From the NCBI GenBank assembly GCA_028865845.1, contig JAGWJK010000236.1, positions 1 through 6,794 of the forward strand: a stretch of 6,794 bases of DNA. Direction: 5' to 3'. Made by a program: the position numbers and the translations under genes. Positions 4,946 through 6,794 of the stretch are shown in pieces. The notes under the pieces are model-generated. The model did not search any database. It was given only the letters and a program-made list of their open reading frames with translations, and was not told the DNA's origin. Origin of the DNA: Rhizobiaceae bacterium (GTDB lineage Bacteria; Pseudomonadota; Alphaproteobacteria; Rhizobiales; Rhizobiaceae). Positions within the stretch are counted from its first letter, which is position 1, and every line of letters begins with the position of its first letter.

Positions 4946-5527
4946 ATGCTCAATGTTGCTTTGTTTTACCGATTGAAGGCGCTCTTCACGCGCGGCGTCC
5001 TCACGATTTCCCGTCGTACACGCGTGCCGCGCGGCGCAACCATCATCTGGAAAGACGGCAGCGTCAGCATCGGCGAGAAGGCCTTTCTTCGCAACGGCAT
5101 CGTCATCGATGCCCAGCGCGGCAGCATCGATATCGGCCGCAACGTCTCCCTCAACGACTATGCCATCCTCCTCGGACGAGGCGGCATCACCATCGGCAAT
5201 GACGTGCGTATCGCCGGCCATGCCATGGTCGTGTCGTTCGACCATAATTTCGACGATCCGGATCAGCCGATCCGCATGCAGGGCGTTACGAAGAAACCCG
5301 TCGTCATCGAGGATGACGTCTGGATCGGCGCCGGGGCGAAGATATTGGGCGGGTCCCATATCGCCAAAGGCTGCGTCATCGGCGCCAACGCGGTCGTGAA
5401 GGGCCGCACCGAGCCCTATGGTGTCTATACCGGCGTTCCCGCAAGGCTGATCAAGCGGCGGGGAGAGCCGGCGGGGGCAAAGGCCGCCAAGCTGCTGCAG
5501 CTGCCGAAGCGGATCGCCGATCGGTAA
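4946..5527 (+). CDS. Hexapeptide-repeat (left-handed beta-helix) acyltransferase
   Basis: The 193-residue protein belongs to the WbbJ/LacA-like O-acyltransferases, which move acetyl or similar groups from acyl-CoA to sugars or other hydroxyl acceptors, often in surface polysaccharide modification. Imperfect hexapeptide coils run from about 38 to 150, e.g. VSIGEKAFLRNGIVID (40-55), IDIGRNVSLNDYAIL (61-75), ITIGNDVRIAGHAMV (81-95), then VVIEDDVWIGAGAKILGG (119-136) and CVIGANAVV (143-151). SFDHNF (97-102) puts H100 at the catalytic-histidine position of this family. YTGVPARLIKRR (161-172) is the usual C-terminal signature. The N-terminal FYRLKALF segment is amphipathic and may lie on the membrane. 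Start ATG at 4946 has AGGA 10 nt upstream, slightly far; an ATG at 4936 is out of frame. It lies 133 bp after the transporter gene, so an operon is possible but not shown. The acceptor is unknown. Confidence 0.9.
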   Translation: MLNVALFYRLKALFTRGVLTISRRTRVPRGATIIWKDGSVSIGEKAFLRNGIVIDAQRGSIDIGRNVSLNDYAILLGRGGITIGNDVRIAGHAMVVSFDHNFDDPDQPIRMQGVTKKPVVIEDDVWIGAGAKILGGSHIAKGCVIGANAVVKGRTEPYGVYTGVPARLIKRRGEPAGAKAAKLLQLPKRIADR

Positions 5528-5541
5528 TTCCCATCCAAGAG

Positions 5542-5577
5542 AAAAGGCGGAGCGCGATGAACGCGCTCCGCCTTTTT
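5542..5577. terminator. Strong, probably bidirectional terminator
   Basis: A perfect 11-bp GC-rich stem (GGCGGAGCGCG at 5546-5556 with CGCGCTCCGCC at 5562-5572, loop ATGAA) is flanked by AAAA before and TTTTT after. On the plus strand it ends the acyltransferase transcript 18 nt after its stop; on the minus strand, with a shorter T-run, it would end the chemoreceptor transcript. The convergent genes share it. Confidence 0.92.
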
Positions 5578-5615
5578 CCTTTTCAAACCTGATCCTTAAT
5601 CGGCGGCGATGCCGC

Positions 5616-6794
5616 TCAGAACTCGGTCCAGTCCGCTTCCTTTGCAGGAGCCGCTGCTGCCTGCTGGCTTGTGCCGCCGAATGCGTTTTTCAGCTTCTGA
5701 CCGAGCGCGCGGGCGGGCGACGGCGCAGGCCGTGCCTTGCTGCCCTCGACGGCGCGGACCGGAGCAGGTGCCGGGCGCGGCGCCGGCCGGCTGCTGACGC
5801 GCGGCGTGTAGCTCGAGGATGACGTCGAGGCAAAGCCGCCGCCGTCGGTGCCCGTCATGCGGAACTGGCCGAGAAGGGCGCTGAGGGCTGCCGCTTCGCT
5901 GGCAAGGCTGTGGCTGGCCGCGGTGCTTTCTTCGACCATTGCGGCGTTCTGCTGGGTGCCGTGATCCATGGCGTTGACCGCGGTGTTGATCTCCTGAAGG
6001 CCGGCCGATTGCTCGCGCGAGGCTTCGGCGATCGCATGGACATGCCGGTTGATTTCCTGCACTTCGGAGACGATGGCGTCGAGTGCCTTGCCGGTCTCGC
6101 CGACGAGGTTGACGCCGGTCTGCACATGGGTGCTCGACGCAGTGATCAGCGACTTGATCTCCTTCGCCGCATTGGCGGAGCGCTGCGCCAGTTCGCGCAC
6201 TTCCTGCGCGACGACCGCAAAGCCCTTGCCGGCTTCACCTGCGCGGGCGGCTTCGACGCCGGCGTTCAGGGCCAGCAGGTTGGTCTGGAAGGCGATATCG
6301 TCGATGACGCCGATGATGTTGCCGATCTCGGCCGACGACTTTTCGATCTGCTCCATGGCGCTGACCGCGTTGCGGACGATCTCGCCGGAGCGTTCTGCGC
6401 CGGCACGGGTATGAGCGACGAGCTGGCTTGCTTCCTCGGCGCGCTTGGAAGCGTCCTTGACCGTCGTGGTGATCTGTTCGAGCGCTGCAGCCGTTTCTTC
6501 GACCGAGGCTGCCTGCTGTTCCGTGCGCTTGGAGAGTTCGTCGGCAGAGCCGCGGATCTCGTTGGCGCCGGCATTGATGGCGCGTGCATTGGAGCCGACG
6601 GCCTGCATGGCTTCGTTCAGCTTCGTCAGCGAGTTGTTGTAATCCTGGCGCAGCTGGTCGAGATGCGCGACGAAGGGCGTGTTGATGCCCGTGACGAGGT
6701 CGCCGTCGGCAAGACGCTTGAGACCATCGCCGAGGGCTTCCACGGCTCTCTGCAGATTTGCCGCTTCCGCGGTGCGCTCGGCTTCGTGTTCGGC
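5616..6794 (-). CDS. Methyl-accepting chemotaxis protein, N-terminus outside window
   Basis: The last 392 residues of a chemoreceptor are visible; the frame stays open to the window end, so sensor and membrane parts are missing and the GTG at 6743 is not the start. The first visible part (about 1-40, with [18 protein letters not shown]) resembles a HAMP-type segment. The long coiled coil follows, with Ala/Gln/Glu-rich methylation-type heptads (about 80-115 and 255-295) and the conserved signalling tip [20 protein letters not shown] then [20 protein letters not shown] (161-200 of the visible part), where CheA and CheW bind. A Ser/Pro/Ala-rich linker (about 320-365) ends in DWTEF, which fits the x-aromatic-x-x-aromatic pentapeptide that tethers CheR/CheB. 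The stop at 5616 faces the shared terminator. The ligand cannot be inferred without the sensor domain. Confidence 0.95.
   Translation of the reverse strand, partial: AEHEAERTAEAANLQRAVEALGDGLKRLADGDLVTGINTPFVAHLDQLRQDYNNSLTKLNEAMQAVGSNARAINAGANEIRGSADELSKRTEQQAASVEETAAALEQITTTVKDASKRAEEASQLVAHTRAGAERSGEIVRNAVSAMEQIEKSSAEIGNIIGVIDDIAFQTNLLALNAGVEAARAGEAGKGFAVVAQEVRELAQRSANAAKEIKSLITASSTHVQTGVNLVGETGKALDAIVSEVQEINRHVHAIAEASREQSAGLQEINTAVNAMDHGTQQNAAMVEESTAASHSLASEAAALSALLGQFRMTGTDGGGFASTSSSSYTPRVSSRPAPRPAPAPVRAVEGSKARPAPSPARALGQKLKNAFGGTSQQAAAAPAKEADWTEF

Overview
The window looks like chromosomal DNA of a Rhizobiaceae alphaproteobacterium, most likely Rhizobium or a close relative. The reasons are the high GC content, strongly GC-biased third codon positions, a SAM-II riboswitch in front of metZ, a double-length dCTP deaminase, an alphaproteobacterial-type LexA box (GTTC-N7-GTTC) and the style of the chemoreceptor. 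This placement comes from gene content and motifs read by eye, not from a database comparison. No insertion sequence, phage gene or CRISPR array is visible.

Left part (1-2159): metZ (minus strand, cut by the window start at its PLP-lysine motif) and a tandem-duplicated dCTP deaminase gene (plus strand) diverge from a 306-bp intergenic region. That region holds a complete metZ control leader: a TTGACG/TATTGC promoter, a SAM-II aptamer, a terminator hairpin with a T-rich tract, then the start codon. Four copies of the same complementary 6-mer (CCGGTC/GACCGG) could act as a SAM-controlled terminator/antiterminator switch. The deaminase gene is followed by a tRNA-Gly with anticodon CCC.

Middle part (2160-4812): a small 79-residue gene of unknown function (minus strand) has a textbook alphaproteobacterial LexA box over its likely -10 element, so it is predicted to be induced by DNA damage. 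Upstream of it on the same strand is a LysR-type regulator. The regulator diverges from a 12-helix MFS transporter across an AT-rich 101-bp region with two overlapping promoters and a 19-bp imperfect palindrome, the usual layout of a LysR regulator controlling its neighbour and itself.

Right part (4813-6794): a hexapeptide-repeat (left-handed beta-helix) acyltransferase lies on the plus strand and converges on a methyl-accepting chemotaxis protein (minus strand, N-terminus outside the window). A strong, nearly symmetrical terminator hairpin sits between their 3' ends. The chemoreceptor carries the signalling hairpin tip, a Pro/Ala-rich linker and a C-terminal WTEF tail resembling the CheR/CheB-binding pentapeptide.

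Most genes are ordinary housekeeping or accessory functions. The best leads are the predicted SOS-controlled small protein, the metZ attenuator and the split-motif dCTP deaminase.
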